Assembly (NCBI GenBank): GCA_963575745.1
Contig: CAUYUJ010014349.1
Location: 484,881 to 548,880 of the forward strand
From: Prorocentrum cordatum
Taxonomy: Eukaryota > Sar > Dinophyceae > Prorocentrales > Prorocentraceae
DNA length: 64,000 nucleotides
Reading direction: 5' to 3'
How positions within the stretch are numbered: position 1 is the stretch's first letter; each line of letters starts with the position of its first letter. A program made the translations under genes and the position numbers. Below are positions 61,190-64,000 of this stretch, in pieces. A model generated the notes under the pieces. That model was given only the letters and a program-made list of their open reading frames with translations. It did not search any database and was not told where the DNA came from.

Positions 61190-63035
61190 AGCAGGCGTGG
61201 CACTTCCTCGACACCATAGGGGGTGCGCAGAGGGTGGTCCCTCAGCGGGGCCTCTATCCGTGACACGCTCGCAGGGCGTGGCAGGCGCGGCACTTTCTCG
61301 ACACCGCTGGGGGGGCGCAAAGGGTGGTCCCTCAGCGGGGCCTCTATCCGTGACACGCTCGCAGGGCGTGGCAGGCGTGGCACTTCCTCGACACCATAGG
61401 GGGTGCGCAGGGGGTGGTCTCTCACCGCGGCCGCTATGCACGACAGTCGTCCAGGCACAGCAGGCGTGGCACTTTCTCGACACCACAGGGGGTGCGCAGG
61501 GGGTGGCCCCTGAGCGCGGCCGCTATCCGTGACACGCTCGCAGGGCGTGGCAGGCGCGGCACTTTCTCGACACCACTGGGGGGGCGCAGAGGGTGGTCCC
61601 TCAGCGGGGCCTCTATCCGTGACACGCTCGCAGGGCGTGGCAGGCGCGGCACATTCTCGACATCACATGGGGGTGCGCAGAGGGTGGTCCCTCAGCGCGG
61701 CCTCTATCCGTGACACGCTCGCAGAGGCGCGGCACTTTCTCGACACCACTGGGGGGCGCAGAGGGTGGTCCCTCAGCGCGGCCTCTATCCGTGACACGCT
61801 CGCAGATCGTGGCAGGAGTGGCACTTTCTCGACACCACAGGGGGTGCGCAGAGGGTGGTCCCTCAGCGCGGCCTCTATCCGTGACACGCTCGCAGATCGT
61901 GGCAGGAGTGGCACTTTCTCGACACCACAGGGGGTGCGCAGAGGGTGGTCCCTCAGCGCGGCCTCTATCCGTGACACGCTCGCAGATCGTGGCAGGAGTG
62001 GCACTTTCTCGACACCACAGGGGTGCGCAGAGGGTGGTCCCCCAGCGCGGCCTCTATCCGTGACACGCTCGCAGATCGTGGCAGGAGTGGCACTTTCTCG
62101 ACACCACAGGGGGTGCGCAGAGGGTGGTCCCTCAGCGCGGCCTCTATCCGTGACACGCTCGCAGATCGTGGCAGGAGTGGCACTTTCTCGACACCACAGG
62201 GGGTGCGCAGAGGGTGGTCCCTCAGCGCGGCCTCTATCCGTGACACGCTCGCAGATCGTGGCAGGAGTGGCACTTTCTCGACACCACAGGGGGTGCGCAG
62301 AGGGTGGTCCCTCAGCGCGGCCTCTATCCGTGACACGCTCGCAGATCGTGGCAGGAGTGGCACTTTCTCGGACCAGACAAGGTGTGCCTCTGGTCCCTCA
62401 GCGCGGCCTCTATCCGTGACACGCTCGCAGATCGTGGCAGGAGTGGCACTTTCTCGACACCACAGGGGGTGCGCAGAGGGTGGTCCCTCCAGCGCGGCCT
62501 CTATCCGTGACACGCTCGCAGATCGTGGCAGGAGTGGCACTTTCTCGACACCACAGGGGGTGCGCAGAGGGTGGTCCCCTCAGCGCGGCCTCTATCCGTG
62601 ACACGTTCGCAGATCGTGGCAGGAGTGGCATTTTCTCGACACCACAGGGGGTGCGCAGAGAGTGGTCCCTCAGCGCGGCCTCTATCCGTGACACGCTCGC
62701 AGATCGTGGCAGGAGTGGCATTTTCTCGACACCACAGGGGGTGCGCAGAGGGTGGTCCCTCAGCGCGGCCTCTATCCGTGACACGCTCGCAGATCGTGGC
62801 AGGAGTGGCACTTTCTCAACACCACAGGGGGTGCGCAGAGGGTGGTCCCTCAGCGCGGCCGCTATGCACGACGGTCGTCCAGGGCAAAGCAGGCGCGGCA
62901 TTTTCTCGACACCATAGAGGGTGCGCAGGGGGTGGTCCCTCACCGCGGCCGCTGTGCACGACGGTCGTCCAGGGCACTTTCTCGACACCATAGAGGGTGC
63001 GCAGGGGGTGGTCCCTCACCGCGGCCGCTGGCTGG
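61190..63035 (+). repeat. 90-bp satellite, about 20 copies
   Basis: CGCAGATCGTGGCAGGAGTG begins at 61,801, 61,891 and 61,981 (90-bp spacing), later at 62,070 (one base lost) and so on. Units hold TTTCTCGACACCACAGGGGG, TGCGCAGAGGGTGGTCCCTC and CTATCCGTGACACGCTCGC. Edge units differ (CGGCCGCTATGCACGAC). Because 90 is a multiple of three, frames up to 296 codons stay open on plus and 193 on minus with a 30-residue repeat; I see no reason to call them genes. Confidence 0.95.
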
Positions 63036-63229
63036 CTCGAATCTGTCCTCGATGGAGGATAGAAGGCTAGGAAGAGGGAGGAGGTTCAAGCAATATGGCG
63101 TTGGATGACACATAGGGGAACATTCGCGACGAGGGCTCAGAACGCAGAATTGCGCATAGATTATAAACTCAAGCAAACACATAAGATTTAAATTAAGTAT
63201 GTGGGGTTCCTCGGTAGCGTAAGTTTTCA
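63036..63229. other. No gene recognised
   Basis: Short AT-richer spacer between the satellite and the second segment copy. Confidence 0.4.
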
Positions 63230-63800
63230 ATGGTTTTGGCCTTCTCGCTTTTTCGGGGTTCCGACACTCCAAGACCGTCCAAGAGTCTCCCAAAACCTCG
63301 CCAAGACGGCCGAAGAGGCCCCCAAGACCGCCCCAAGACGGCCCAAGAGACGTCCAAAATCGTCCCAAGACGGCCCAGGAGAGCCCCAAGATGGCCCAGG
63401 AGCCGCCCAAGACGGTTCCAGGAGAGCCCCGACAGGGCTTCAAGATTGCCTAAGCGAGCCCAGCGGTCCCCAAGAGGGCCCCGCGAGGCCCCAAGAGGCC
63501 CCAAAGAGGCCCCCAAGAGCCTCCCCGGAGGCCCCCAGAGGCCCCCAAGATGCCCAAAAATGGCCCTGAGCGCGCCCCAAGACGCCTCCAGGAGAGCCCA
63601 ACAGGCCTCCGAGAGGCCCCCAAGAGGCCCACTGGAGGCCCTCAGGAGGTCGTCCCCATCATGTTCCCGGAAGGCGGTCCGGGAACATGATTCCGCGCCT
63701 TGGAGGAGTATTCTGCGCCTTCCGAGGCGCCTTGGACGACGTACGTATGTTTCTATAGATTGTCCTTCTCCTGTGTGCACAATCCTACATGTTTTACGTA

Positions 63801-63838
<38 letters not shown>

Positions 63839-64000
63839 TATGTATATGTATATGTATATGTTTATGTATGTGTATATGTATATATGTATGTATGTATACA
63901 TATATATATAAACAAATAAATGAATGGGGAGGGTGTCCTGGACCAGGGGGGGGCCTCACTTTGCCCAGTGGCTGTGGTCACCCCCCCGCCGGAGACGCCA
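63230..64000 (+). repeat. Second copy of the 59,955-60,780 segment
   Basis: TTCCGACACTCCAAGACCG at 63,259, the CCAAGA array, the ATCATGTTCCC/GGGAACATGAT stem (63,658-63,691), the (TA)n block and the CCTGGACCAGG head repeat the first copy about 3,275 bp downstream, cut by the window end. Confidence 0.9.

Noticed and set aside
61529-62419. 296-codon plus frame with 30-residue repeats
   Set aside because: Explained by a 90-bp satellite; no start context or unique sequence.
61190-63035. CRISPR array
   Set aside because: Units are contiguous 90-bp tandem repeats with no unique spacers and no cas genes; eukaryotic context.

Overview
The window looks like nuclear DNA from a dinoflagellate. This is inferred from four things seen in the sequence: (i) relics of the dinoflagellate spliced leader, the best at 2777-2798 with about 20 of 22 bases matching; (ii) decayed retroelements whose LINE-type and DIRS/tyrosine-recombinase-type proteins resemble those I associate with dinoflagellates; (iii) high GC with extensive degenerate short-period satellites; (iv) dispersed elements with terminal inverted repeats. 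The genus cannot be fixed; a Prorocentrum- or Polarella-like genome would fit. I recognise no intact host gene, rRNA, tRNA or CRISPR. Long open frames are common only because the DNA is GC-rich or because repeat periods are multiples of three.

Layout. 1-2.8 kb: 54-bp repeats, a GTGCCGTGCCCGC array, one small inverted-repeat element. 2.8-7.3 kb: plus-strand LINE remnant (ORF1, AP-type endonuclease, reverse transcriptase with a broken catalytic box, Cys motif), headed by a spliced-leader relic. 9.8-12.4 kb: second LINE remnant, minus strand, lacking the catalytic palm. 12.7-19.5 kb: satellites (T/G-rich ~420-bp units with a hairpin, a GGTACC-rich block, TTAGC and ATGCT pentamers, microsatellites). 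20-22.7 kb: inverted-repeat element and one interrupted unknown reading frame. 22.9-24.7 kb: 5' part of a DIRS-like element. 25-46.5 kb: mostly repeats, including two inverted-repeat families (called A and B), a twin stem-loop, and composite CCAAGA arrays that end in a 386-bp higher-order tandem repeat. 46.7-51.9 kb: a longer DIRS-like element (Cys/membrane ORF, gag-like ORF, reverse transcriptase, RNase H, tyrosine recombinase, methyltransferase-like ORF), all frames broken. 52-64 kb: duplicated short elements, more composite arrays, GCGCGC hairpins joined to (TA)n, and a 90-bp satellite of about 20 copies lying between two copies of a ~0.8-kb segment.

How the parts relate. Nothing here forms an operon or a host pathway. 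The retroelements are dead copies. The most unusual structure is the composite CCAAGA element: about 12-bp degenerate monomers organised around two conserved cores held roughly 175-190 bp apart in at least six copies, several lying next to a GCGCGC-GAA-GCGCGC hairpin and a (TA)n run. All family assignments rest on motif recognition by eye; no database search was possible.
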